From the NCBI GenBank assembly GCA_963784645.1, contig CAWARY010000018.1, positions 1 through 64,000 on the forward strand: a stretch of 64,000 bases of DNA, written 5' to 3'. This DNA is from JBBRVW01 sp963784645 (lineage in GTDB: Bacteria; Actinomycetota; Actinomycetes; JACCUZ01). The notes under the pieces were generated by a model. The model saw only the letters and a list, made by a program, of their open reading frames with translations. It had not been told where the DNA came from and searched no databases. Position 1 is the stretch's first letter. Every line of letters starts with the position of its first letter. Positions 53,617-61,842 of this stretch are shown piece by piece. The position numbers and the translations under genes are program-made.

Positions 53617-54309
53617 CTAGGCCTCGGGGAGCTCGACCTTCGTCGGGGCGTCCTGCCCGTGTGTCGAGGCGTCGTAGGCGACCTGGCAGAAGCCGTGGTT
53701 GCAGTAGCCGCGCGGGTTCTTGTGCAGATAGCCCTGGTGGTGGTCCTCGGCGTACCAGAACTCGCCGGCCTCGGACGCGGGCCGGATCTCGGTGGTGATC
53801 TCGCCGAAGCCGGCCTCCTTGAGGGCCTGCTGGTAGCGGGACCGGGACTCCTCGACGGCGGCGAGCTGGGCGTCGCTCGTCGTGTACACGGCGGACCGGT
53901 AGGTCGTGCCGACGTCGTTGCCCTGGCGGTTCAGGGTCGTGGGGTCGTGGTTCTCCCAGAACGCCTTGAGCAGGGTCTCGATCGAGACCTGCGCGGGGTC
54001 GTAGACGACGCGGACCACCTCGGCGTGGCCGGTGAGACCGGTGGTGGTCTCCTCGTACGTCGGGTTCGGGGTGTACCCGCCCTGGTAGCCGGCGGCGGTG
54101 GTCCACACGCCGGGGAGCTGCCAGAAGATCCGCTCGGACCCCCAGAAGCAGCCCATGCCGAAGAAGATCTCCTCGAAGCCGGGCGGGACGGGGGCCTCGA
54201 CAGGGGTGGCGAGGACGACGTGGTCCTTGGCGAGGTGGAAGCGGCGCTCGGGGCTGCCGGGGAGCGCCTCGGAGCGGGTGGGCATGACGGGCTTGCGGCC
54301 GAACAACAT
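53617..54309 (-). CDS. msrA: Peptide-methionine (S)-S-oxide reductase
   Basis: Repairs methionine-S-sulfoxide in proteins. 230 residues. Catalytic C54 is in FFGMGCFWGSER; also TAAGYQGGYTPNPTYEE, TGLTGHAEVVRVVYDP, and WYAEDHHQGYLHKNPRGY near the C-terminus, with a resolving Cys probably in GYCNHGFCQ. The start ATG 54309 has GGAGGT four bases upstream. The reading frame runs 41 codons further upstream without similarity. Confidence 0.95.
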   Translation of the reverse strand: MLFGRKPVMPTRSEALPGSPERRFHLAKDHVVLATPVEAPVPPGFEEIFFGMGCFWGSERIFWQLPGVWTTAAGYQGGYTPNPTYEETTTGLTGHAEVVRVVYDPAQVSIETLLKAFWENHDPTTLNRQGNDVGTTYRSAVYTTSDAQLAAVEESRSRYQQALKEAGFGEITTEIRPASEAGEFWYAEDHHQGYLHKNPRGYCNHGFCQVAYDASTHGQDAPTKVELPEA

Positions 54310-54388
54310 GTGACCTCCTGTGCCACTCCCAACAGGTTCGGCGGCGCCGGTGTTCCGGCTCGCTCCGTTCCGCTGTCTCGCGATGTCC

Positions 54389-55255
54389 TCAGACGTGACG
54401 CAGCAGCGGCCGGGTGAGGCAGGTGGGGCCACCGTCGCCCTTGTTGACCTGTGAGGCGGCGTACGTGTGCACCTCGACCCCGGCCCGCTCCAGGGTGGCG
54501 CGGGTCCGGGGGGCGCTGTCGGCCATCACGACCACTCCGGGACGGACGGCGAGGACGTTGCAGCCCTGGTCGTCGAGTTCGTCCGGGTCGGCCGGGAGGG
54601 TGCGGTAGCCGCGGTCGGCGAGCAGCTCGAGCAGCGGCACCGGAGCGAGCGGCTCGAACACGACGGCCAGGTCCGGGGCGACCGGGGACACGACGGACAT
54701 CAGGTGCATGACGTGCGCGGCGCCGAGGTGGTGCGGCAGGTCGGCGCGCTCGACGGTGACGCCCTCGGGGGCGAGCAGCTCGGCCAGCTGGGTGTGCGCG
54801 GCGGCGTTGGTGCGGTAGCCGCGCCCGACGGCGAGCGTCGACCCGTCCAGCCAGAACATGTCGCCGCCGTCTGCGGTGGCCGGGCCGGTGAGCCGGCCGA
54901 GGATCGGCACGCCGGCCTTCTCGACCTCGGCGACCAGGAACGCCGGCTCGTCCTGCCGGGCCGGCTTGGCCATCCGCAGCTCGATGGCACCGGCGCCGGT
55001 GACGAAGACCGGGTCGTAGGCGAAGCAGGCGTCGACCATGCCCTCGGGCGCGTCGACGGCGACCACCTCGACGCCGAGCGCGCCGAGAAGGCCGACGAAC
55101 CCCTCGTGCTCGCGCAGCAGCTCGCCGGTTTCGGGCTGGCGCCAGCCGGCGCCGACGAAGTCGCCGGTGGTGCTCGGCCGGACGGTGAGAACGCGCTGCA
55201 GTGGCGCGGACATCGAGCGGACGCCGTAGGTGCTGCCGGTCGCTGAGGGGGTCAT
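54389..55255 (-). CDS. Dimethylargininase/amidinotransferase-family protein
   Basis: A 288-residue guanidine-modifying enzyme (DDAH type). It hydrolyses methylated arginines or a related guanidine compound. Landmarks: FVGAGWRQP at the start, the acidic pair in DPVFVTGAGAIELRMAKP, the catalytic His in HHLGAAHVMHLMSVV, and the nucleophile C279 in GDGGPTCLTRPLLRHV. DDAH and arginine deiminase share the fold, but the length suits DDAH. ATG 55255 faces the next start only 26 bases away. Confidence 0.88.
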   Translation of the reverse strand: MTPSATGSTYGVRSMSAPLQRVLTVRPSTTGDFVGAGWRQPETGELLREHEGFVGLLGALGVEVVAVDAPEGMVDACFAYDPVFVTGAGAIELRMAKPARQDEPAFLVAEVEKAGVPILGRLTGPATADGGDMFWLDGSTLAVGRGYRTNAAAHTQLAELLAPEGVTVERADLPHHLGAAHVMHLMSVVSPVAPDLAVVFEPLAPVPLLELLADRGYRTLPADPDELDDQGCNVLAVRPGVVVMADSAPRTRATLERAGVEVHTYAASQVNKGDGGPTCLTRPLLRHV

Positions 55256-55281
55256 GCCGGCATCGTGCCAGGATCGCGCGC
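55256..55281. promoter_or_regulatory. 26-base divergent intergenic region with two leaderless -10-like boxes
   Basis: Plus strand: CAGGAT then seven bases and the ATG at 55282. Minus strand: CACGAT then six bases and the ATG at 55255. Each gene's -35 must lie inside the other gene's 5' coding region. Confidence 0.4.
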
Positions 55282-56172
55282 ATGACAGTGCAGAGGTTCG
55301 CAGCGCCGGTCGACGGCGGGGCCGGTCCGAACGGTTCGGTCGGGTCCGTCCTTGCCGGCACGGTGACCGGCGACGGGCCGCCGGTGCTGGTGCTGCACGG
55401 CGGCCCGGGTCTCTCGGTGTCGATCGTCGACGAGCTGGTCGCCGACCTGGCGCCGTCGTACCGGGTCGCCGCGTTCCAGCAGCGCGGCATCGAGCCGTCG
55501 ACGACCGAGGGCGCGTTCACCATCGACGAGGCGCTGGCCGATGTGGTCGCGGTCCTCGACCACCTGGGCTGGGAGCGGGCCTATGTCGTCGGCAGCTCCT
55601 GGGGCGGTCACCTCGCCTTCTGGGCGGCTGACCGGCTGCCGGACCGGCTGCTCGGCGTGCTCGCGGTCGACCCGCTCGGCGCTGTCGGTGACGGCGGCAA
55701 CGAGGAGTTCGAGGCGGAGATGAGCCGGCGCACGCCGGAGAAGGACCGCGACCGGGCGGCCGAGCTGGACCGGCTCGCACAGGAGGGTGAGGTGACCGAG
55801 GAGCAGGCGCTGGAGAGCCTCCGGCTGTTCTGGCCGGCCTACTTCGCCGACCCGTCGACCGCTCCGCCGATGCCGCCGATCCGGCTGTCGATCGCCGCGT
55901 ACTCGGGGCTGTTCACCGACCTGGTGGCTCGACTGCCGGAGCTCGAGGCGTCGCTGCCGTCGATCCGCGTGCCGGTCGGAGTGGTGGTCGGCGAGCAGAG
56001 CAGCATCCCCAACAGCGCCGGTCGCGACAGCGCCGCGCGGATTTCCGGCGCGTGGACCGAGGTCGTGCCGGGGGCCGGGCACCTGCCGTGGCTCGAGGTG
56101 CCGGGGTCGGTGCGTCAGGCGCTGGACCGGTTGGCGGGTGACGCCGGCCACTCGTGGTCCAGCAGTGCGTAG
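55282..56172 (+). CDS. Alpha/beta hydrolase, proline-iminopeptidase-like
   Basis: A 296-residue hydrolase with HGGPG (39-43, oxyanion), nucleophile S106 in VVGSSWGGH and the terminal His in VPGAGHLPWLE. The acidic member is probably in the VVVGEQ region. HGGPG is frequent in proline iminopeptidases, but the substrate is open. ATG 55282. Its 3' end overlaps the convergent acetyltransferase by 58 bases. Confidence 0.88.
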   Translation: MTVQRFAAPVDGGAGPNGSVGSVLAGTVTGDGPPVLVLHGGPGLSVSIVDELVADLAPSYRVAAFQQRGIEPSTTEGAFTIDEALADVVAVLDHLGWERAYVVGSSWGGHLAFWAADRLPDRLLGVLAVDPLGAVGDGGNEEFEAEMSRRTPEKDRDRAAELDRLAQEGEVTEEQALESLRLFWPAYFADPSTAPPMPPIRLSIAAYSGLFTDLVARLPELEASLPSIRVPVGVVVGEQSSIPNSAGRDSAARISGAWTEVVPGAGHLPWLEVPGSVRQALDRLAGDAGHSWSSSA

Positions 56173-56693
56173 ACGAGCTCGTCGCTCCACTCGCCCTTCA
56201 CGAACTCGTTGCTGAGGAAGGTCGCCTCCAGCCGCATCCCGAGCCGCTCCAGCACGGCGGCCGACGCCGCGTTGCGGGCGTCCAGCCGGCCGATGACGCG
56301 GTGCCAGCCGAAGTCGTCGAAGGCCAGCCGGAGCATCTCCGCCGCCATCTCGGTGGCGTAGCCCCGGCCGCGGTGCGCCGGGTGGACGAGGTAGCCGATC
56401 TCGCCGCCGCGGTGCTCCTCCGACGGCCAGCCCAGCGTGGCCTCGCCGACCCGCTCGCCGGTCGCCCGCAGCACGGCGACCAGCTGCAGGGCGTCGCCCT
56501 CGCCGCGCAGGACGTGCCGCGCGAGCTTGGGGCCGAGCGCGGCGTCGACCCGCTCGGGGGTGAGCGGCTCGTAGTAGAGGTACTTGGTCGTGTCGGGGTC
56601 CTTCTGCAGCTCGTAGAGGACGTCGCCGTCGTCGTCCCGGTAGGGCCGCAGGTCGAGGCGCTCGGTCCGCAGGGGGTACGTCGGCTCCAGCAC
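56115..56693 (-). CDS. GNAT family N-acetyltransferase, RimJ/RimL type
   Basis: A 192-residue acetyltransferase: YPLRTERLDLRPYRDDDGDV at the start, IGYLVHPAHRGRGYATEMAA for acetyl-CoA, then RLDARNAASAAVLERLGMRLE. The RimJ/RimL architecture targets protein N-termini or small amines. GTG start with TACCGT seven bases upstream, so leaderless. The last 58 bases are antisense to the end of the preceding hydrolase. Confidence 0.88.
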   Translation of the reverse strand: MLEPTYPLRTERLDLRPYRDDDGDVLYELQKDPDTTKYLYYEPLTPERVDAALGPKLARHVLRGEGDALQLVAVLRATGERVGEATLGWPSEEHRGGEIGYLVHPAHRGRGYATEMAAEMLRLAFDDFGWHRVIGRLDARNAASAAVLERLGMRLEATFLSNEFVKGEWSDELVYALLDHEWPASPANRSSA

Positions 56694-56700
56694 GGCACGG

Positions 56701-56706
56701 ACGGTA
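56701..56706 (-). promoter_or_regulatory. Leaderless -10 box (TACCGT) of the GNAT gene
   Basis: Minus strand: TACCGT, seven bases, then GTG at 56693. Confidence 0.5.
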
Positions 56707-56736
56707 GCCCCAGCCGGTGACAGATCGCGACCGCCC

Positions 56737-56742
56737 TACCCT
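56737..56742 (+). promoter_or_regulatory. Leaderless -10 box (TACCCT) of metB
   Basis: TACCCT, seven bases, then ATG at 56750; no ribosome site. The divergent promoter of the GNAT gene lies 30 bases away. Confidence 0.55.
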
Positions 56743-56749
56743 GTCCACC

Positions 56750-57886
<1,137 letters not shown>

Positions 57887-57887
57887 C

Positions 57888-59207
57888 GTGCCCGCGGTCG
57901 TCTGCGTCGACGTCGGCTCGACGTACACCAAGGCCGCCCTGGTCGACGTCGACGACGGCACGCTGCTGGGGACGGCATCGCACCCGACCACGATCGCGAC
58001 CGATGTCATGGACGGCGTCGACGCGGTGCGCGCCGAGCTCGGCGCCGGGCCGTCGGTGGAGACGCTGGCCTGCTCGTCGGCCGGAGGCGGGCTGCGGCTC
58101 GCCGTCGTCGGCTACGAGCAGCTGGTCACCGCCGAGGCCGGTCACCGGGTCGGTCTGTCGGCAGGGGCGCGGGTCGAGCACGTCGCGGCCGGACGGCTGG
58201 ACAGCGACGCCCTCGACGCCCTGCTCGCCTCGCGCCCGGACGTCGTGCTGCTGGTCGGCGGGACGGACGGCGGCAACAGCGAGACCCTGCGCCACAACGC
58301 CGGTGCGCTCGCGGGGCGGCGGCTCGCGGTCCCGGTGGTGGTCGCGGGCAACGTGGACGCGCGTGACGGTGCGGTGGCGGAGCTGGCGGCAGCCGGAGTG
58401 CCGGTCACCGCCACCGCCAACGTGCTGCCGGAGATAGGTCGGCTCGACCCGATGCCGGCCCGGCTGGCGATCCGCGAGGTGTTCATCAGCCACGTCATCG
58501 GCGGCAAGGGATTGTCGTCGCGAGCCGACTTCCCCGCGATGGTGCGCGCCGCGACACCTGACGCCGTGCTGGCGGGGGTCGAGGTGCTCGCCGACGGCGC
58601 CGGCGACGCGCCGGGTGCGGGCGACGTCCTCGTCGTAGACGTCGGGGGCGCGACGACCGACGTCTACTCGGTCGTGACGCCGCAGGGCGAGGACGCCGTG
58701 CTGCGCAAGGACGTCGTCGAGGTGCTCTGGCGCAGCCGCACCGTCGAGGGCGACCTCGGCATGCGCTGGGGCGCGGCGGGTGTCGTCGAGGCCGCCGTCG
58801 CCGAGCGGCTGCTCGACGCCCCGACGGCCGACCGGCTGCGCGTCGCCGCCGCCATGCGGGTGGCCGAGCCGGCCTACCTGCCCTCGGACGAGCAGGGACG
58901 TGACGACGACGCGCTGCTGGCGCAGCTCGCGGTCACGGTCGCCCTGCGCCGGCACGCGCGTGGCGGCAAGGACCTGCGTCAGGTCGGCCTCGTGGTCGGT
59001 TCGGGCGGCGTCCTGCGGCATGCGACACGGGGGCGCGCCGCTGTCGTGCTGGGGCCGGCGACGAGTGACCTCGCCGGGGGCTGGGCGGTGCCGGAGCACG
59101 CCCGCACCGTCGTGGACACCCGGTACGTGCTCGCCGCGGCGGGGCTGCTCGCGCAGCAGCACCGGGAGGCCGCCGGGATGCTGGTGCGGGCCGGCCTCCG
59201 GGGCTGA
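57888..59207 (+). CDS. GlmL/MutL-type ASKHA ATPase (glutamate mutase L family), orphan
   Basis: A 439-residue protein of the glutamate-mutase-L family, actin-fold ATPases found with B12-dependent mutases. It shows VVCVDVGSTYTKAALVDV (residues 4-21), VVLLVGGTDGGNSETLRHN and VLVVDVGGATTDVYSVV (phosphate-2). The classical partners mutS/mutE or ornithine 4,5-aminomutase are not in the window. GTG starts one base after the metB stop, so they are co-transcribed. It may reactivate a cobalamin enzyme elsewhere, or do something else entirely. Confidence 0.87.
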   Translation: MPAVVCVDVGSTYTKAALVDVDDGTLLGTASHPTTIATDVMDGVDAVRAELGAGPSVETLACSSAGGGLRLAVVGYEQLVTAEAGHRVGLSAGARVEHVAAGRLDSDALDALLASRPDVVLLVGGTDGGNSETLRHNAGALAGRRLAVPVVVAGNVDARDGAVAELAAAGVPVTATANVLPEIGRLDPMPARLAIREVFISHVIGGKGLSSRADFPAMVRAATPDAVLAGVEVLADGAGDAPGAGDVLVVDVGGATTDVYSVVTPQGEDAVLRKDVVEVLWRSRTVEGDLGMRWGAAGVVEAAVAERLLDAPTADRLRVAAAMRVAEPAYLPSDEQGRDDDALLAQLAVTVALRRHARGGKDLRQVGLVVGSGGVLRHATRGRAAVVLGPATSDLAGGWAVPEHARTVVDTRYVLAAAGLLAQQHREAAGMLVRAGLRG

Positions 59208-59214
59208 CGTCCCG

Positions 59215-59727
59215 TCAGGCCTGCAGCTCGCGCCGCATGCTGACCCGCGGCCACGCGTCGAGGCCGTGCGCCCGCTCCTCGGCGCGGACCCGTCGCAGCT
59301 GCGGCCCTTCGTCGGCCAGGCCGAGCGGCCGGAAGCCGAGGCGCTCGTAGTAGGGCGCGTTCCACGGCACGTCGACGAAGGTGGTCAGCGTCATCACCGT
59401 GAAACCTCCCGCCGCGGCCCAGGTCGCGACGTGCTCGACCAGAGCGCGGCCGACACCGCGGCGCGCGGCCCCGGGATGGACCGTGACCTGCTCCACGTGG
59501 GCTGCGCCGTCGACGACGTCCAGCACCAGGTAGCCGACTGTCTCGGCTCGGTCGTCGGTTGCCGCGACCCAGGCGCGTCCGGCGTCGACGTACGCCCGGA
59601 GCTCGTCGATCGTGAACGGGTCGTCGTCGGCGACCAGGTCCATGCCGAGCGGACGGAACATCTCGCCGGCAGCGACCTCGATCTCCTGCAGGCGGGTGAT
59701 GTCGCCCACCTGTGCCGGCCGGATCAC
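59215..59727 (-). CDS. GNAT family N-acetyltransferase
   Basis: A 170-residue acetyltransferase. VEQVTVHPGAARRGVGRALVEH is the acetyl-CoA loop; FVDVPWNAPYYERLGFRPLG closes the fold. The substrate is unknown. GTG start at 59727 without clear ribosome site or -10 box. It lies 31 bases behind the DUF2203 gene, with which it may be co-transcribed. Confidence 0.87.
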   Translation of the reverse strand: MIRPAQVGDITRLQEIEVAAGEMFRPLGMDLVADDDPFTIDELRAYVDAGRAWVAATDDRAETVGYLVLDVVDGAAHVEQVTVHPGAARRGVGRALVEHVATWAAAGGFTVMTLTTFVDVPWNAPYYERLGFRPLGLADEGPQLRRVRAEERAHGLDAWPRVSMRRELQA

Positions 59728-59758
59728 GAGGCCGGGTGGGAGACGGCGCTCGGACGGG

Positions 59759-60121
59759 TCACGGCAGCCGTCGCCGCCCGGCGAAGCCCAGGTCGGTGCG
59801 GTGGTACCACTCGAGGGCGCGGTCCCCCTCGAGCCAGCAGAGCAGCACGTCGACGCCGTCGAGCTGGCTCGGGAAGTCGACGAGCAGCGGCGCGAGGCCC
59901 TTGAGCTCGGCGCCCGTCTCCTGCACCTTGGTGAGCAGCTCGTCGAGCCGGGCCTGGGCGGCCTTGAGCTCCGGGAGGCCGCCGAGCGACGTCGGCCGGC
60001 CTCCTGGGGTCGCGGCCGCCGCGAGCTCGGCCGCCTCGGCGCGCAGCGTCACGATGTCGTCGAGCACGGGCAGCATTCGCTGGAGCTCGGTGATGGCCTC
60101 GTCGACCGTGAACAGCGGCAT
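59759..60121 (-). CDS. DUF2203 family protein
   Basis: A 120-residue protein: PLFTVDEAITELQRMLPVLD at the start and LLCWLEGDRALEWYHRTDLGF at the end, the DUF2203 pattern. The middle is a long amphipathic helix (ELKAAQARLDELLTKVQETG). Function unknown. ATG 60121 is preceded by GACCCT and seven bases, a possible leaderless box. A 31-base copy of this 5' region occurs at 63451. Confidence 0.88.
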   Translation of the reverse strand: MPLFTVDEAITELQRMLPVLDDIVTLRAEAAELAAAATPGGRPTSLGGLPELKAAQARLDELLTKVQETGAELKGLAPLLVDFPSQLDGVDVLLCWLEGDRALEWYHRTDLGFAGRRRLP

Positions 60122-60141
60122 GCCGACCAGGGTCCCACCGG

Positions 60142-61080
60142 TCAGCTGTGCGACCGACCGCCTGACGCCGTGGCTCCCAGCTGGAAGTGCCAGACGATCG
60201 CGACCGGCACGCGGTGGTAGGCGGCGTTGGTCGCCGCGGGTGCGAACCGGTGCAGCGACCAGATGTCGCCGGGCTCGCCCGGGTCGAAGGGCGGCACCGG
60301 GTCCTCGTCGGCCGTCGGGGTGCCGTCCGGCCCGACCAGCGGTGACGGCCGTTCGAGCTCCTGGCAGCCGCGCACCTCCAGACCGAGCGACAGTGCGGCG
60401 GTGAGGTAGTCGCTCGTCCGTCGGGGCCGGTTCGGCAGGTAGACCTGGCGGCCGTCGGGGGCTGTGTTGACCATCGGCACGCCGAGGTCCTCGAGGATCC
60501 CGCGCGAGTCGGACAGCACCAGGTGGCCGCCTGGCCGGAGCACCCGCGTCAGCTCGGCCAGCGCGGACCGGAGGTCTGTCACGTGGGTGAGGGCGAGAGC
60601 GCAGACGACCAGGTCGACGTGATCGTCGGGCAGCGGCAGCCGCTCCAGCGTTCCCTCGCGGAAGTCGGCGGCGGGCACCTTCGTGCGAGCCACGGCCAAC
60701 ATCTCCGGCGAGGCGTCGACGCCGACGACCTGGTGGCCGAGGTCGGCCAGGTGGGCCGAGTGCCGGCCGGTGCCGCAGGCGGCGTCGAGCGCCGTTCCAA
60801 CCCGGAGCCGGTCGAGGATCGCGCGGACCGCCGGCTGCTCGATGTCGAGGAGCTGGTTGCCGGGGGAGTCGTAGGTAGCTGCCCACGCCCGGTAGCCCTC
60901 CGTCGTCGAGATCTGGTGCGCAGTGGCGCCGTCACCCAGCTCGGCGGCCCGGTCGAGAAGGGTGCGGATCTCGGTCAGGCGGGCCTCGGTGAACGCGCGG
61001 TCGTGCTCGCCGCCGTAGGCGCGCAGGAGCGCGAGGCCCTCCAGGCCGAGGAGGTACGCCAACGGGTGTTGATAGATCAC
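60142..61080 (-). CDS. Class I SAM-dependent methyltransferase
   Basis: 312 residues. After a 90-residue N-terminal helical part (HPLAYLLGLEGLALLRAYGG) comes the Methyltransf_11 fold: ALDAACGTGRHSAHLADLGH (motif I), VVGVDASPEMLAVARTKVP, FREGTLERLPLPDDHVDLVV and VLRPGGHLVLSDSRG. The substrate is unknown. GTG 61080 has TAGCGT seven bases upstream; earlier in-frame codons do not resemble the family. Confidence 0.9.
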   Translation of the reverse strand: MIYQHPLAYLLGLEGLALLRAYGGEHDRAFTEARLTEIRTLLDRAAELGDGATAHQISTTEGYRAWAATYDSPGNQLLDIEQPAVRAILDRLRVGTALDAACGTGRHSAHLADLGHQVVGVDASPEMLAVARTKVPAADFREGTLERLPLPDDHVDLVVCALALTHVTDLRSALAELTRVLRPGGHLVLSDSRGILEDLGVPMVNTAPDGRQVYLPNRPRRTSDYLTAALSLGLEVRGCQELERPSPLVGPDGTPTADEDPVPPFDPGEPGDIWSLHRFAPAATNAAYHRVPVAIVWHFQLGATASGGRSHS

Positions 61081-61087
61081 CCCGCGG

Positions 61088-61093
61088 ACGCTA
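61088..61093 (-). promoter_or_regulatory. Leaderless -10 box (TAGCGT) of the methyltransferase gene
   Basis: Minus strand: TAGCGT, seven bases, then GTG at 61080. Confidence 0.55.
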
Positions 61094-61153
61094 GGTCGAC
61101 CGCTGCGCCTCGTCCACGGGGTTTCACCCGCTGCCTCTGATCTGCTCCTGGAC

Positions 61154-61169
61154 TCAGGTGAGCAGTGGG
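61154..61169. repeat. 16-base direct repeat, copy 1 (tail of a lost HNH gene)
   Basis: TCAGGTGAGCAGTGGG is identical to 61827-61842, the stop and last codons of the HNH gene. On the minus strand it reads PLLT-stop, so it may be the tail of a second, otherwise deleted 13E12-type copy. Confidence 0.6.
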
Positions 61170-61194
61170 CGCTGCGAGGGGCCGTCGCACAACA

Positions 61195-61323
61195 TGCTCG
61201 CTGGGCGCGTTCCTCGACGGGTACCTCAACGACCTGCTGCGCTTCGACGGCCGCAACGAGGCGGCACCCGGACTGATCGCCGTCGGCCCGCGTCGATGGG
61301 TGACGGCACACTGCTCGGCGTGA
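61195..61323 (+). pseudogene. C-terminal remnant of a SagB/nitroreductase-like gene
   Basis: The frame reads CSLGAFLDGYLNDLLRFDG then RNEAAPGLIAVGPRR and stops at 61321-61323. This resembles the C-terminus of SagB-type dehydrogenases (GLG..LGAFxDxxLNxLLxxDGxxEAxxYLIPVG). Only about 42 codons remain; the flavin domain is missing and no start exists. The remnant ends inside the start of the next gene. Confidence 0.55.
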
Positions 61324-61802
61324 CCGGACTGAGTGAGCACGTGACGATCCGCGACGCGTGCGCCGAGGACCTGCCGACGATCGTGGCCATGTACGCCGAC
61401 GACGAGCTCGGCCGGACGCGGGAGCGGCCCCAGGAGCCGCTCCCGGACGCCTATCGGGACGCGTTCGCGCAGATCGACTCCGACCCTCGGCACCGGCTGG
61501 TGGTCGCCGACGCAGGTGGCGAGATCGTCGGGACTCTGCAGCTCTCGTTCCTTCCGCACCTGGTACGGCTGGGAACCGAGCGAGCGCAGATCGAAGCGGT
61601 ACGGGTGTCCGCCGCCCGCCGAGGGACAGGGCTGGGTCGCGTCCTGCTCGAGTGGGCCGTCGACCAGGCCCGGCTGCGAGGCTGCGGGCTGGTGCAGCTC
61701 ACGACCGACGCCGCCCGACCGGATGCGCACAGCGTCTACGAGGCGCTCGGCTTCGAGCCGACCCACGTGGGGATGAAGCTCACTCTCGACACGAGTCACT
61801 GA
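61320..61802 (+). CDS. GNAT family N-acetyltransferase
   Basis: 160 residues with VTIRDACAEDLPTIVAMYAD at the N-terminus and the acetyl-CoA loop VSAARRGTGLGRVLLEWAVD, then TTDAARPDAHSVYEALGFEPTH. The start is uncertain: GTG 61320 (taken here, with CACACT seven bases upstream), ATG 61296 or GTG 61341. It lies between the two 16-base direct repeats and overlaps the nitroreductase remnant. Confidence 0.83.
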   Translation: MTGLSEHVTIRDACAEDLPTIVAMYADDELGRTRERPQEPLPDAYRDAFAQIDSDPRHRLVVADAGGEIVGTLQLSFLPHLVRLGTERAQIEAVRVSAARRGTGLGRVLLEWAVDQARLRGCGLVQLTTDAARPDAHSVYEALGFEPTHVGMKLTLDTSH

Positions 61803-61826
61803 GCCACCGTTGCCTCGCCAGAACAG

Positions 61827-61842
61827 TCAGGTGAGCAGTGGG
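61827..61842. repeat. 16-base direct repeat, copy 2 (tail of the HNH gene)
   Basis: TCAGGTGAGCAGTGGG; see the copy at 61154-61169. The 673-base interval carries the nitroreductase remnant and a GNAT gene. Confidence 0.6.

Noticed and set aside
53350..54417. Long plus-strand frame over msrA
   Set aside because: Antisense to msrA, which has FFGMGCFWG and a good ribosome site; the 5' part crosses the long palindrome.
56701..56749. SAM or other riboswitch before metB
   Set aside because: Only 56 bases separate the divergent starts and the metB transcript seems to begin at the ATG, leaving no room for a leader RNA.
57888..59207. Assignment as DNA mismatch repair MutL
   Set aside because: The protein has the ASKHA phosphate loops (DVGSTYTKA, DVGGATTD), not the GHKL ATPase motifs of mismatch repair MutL.
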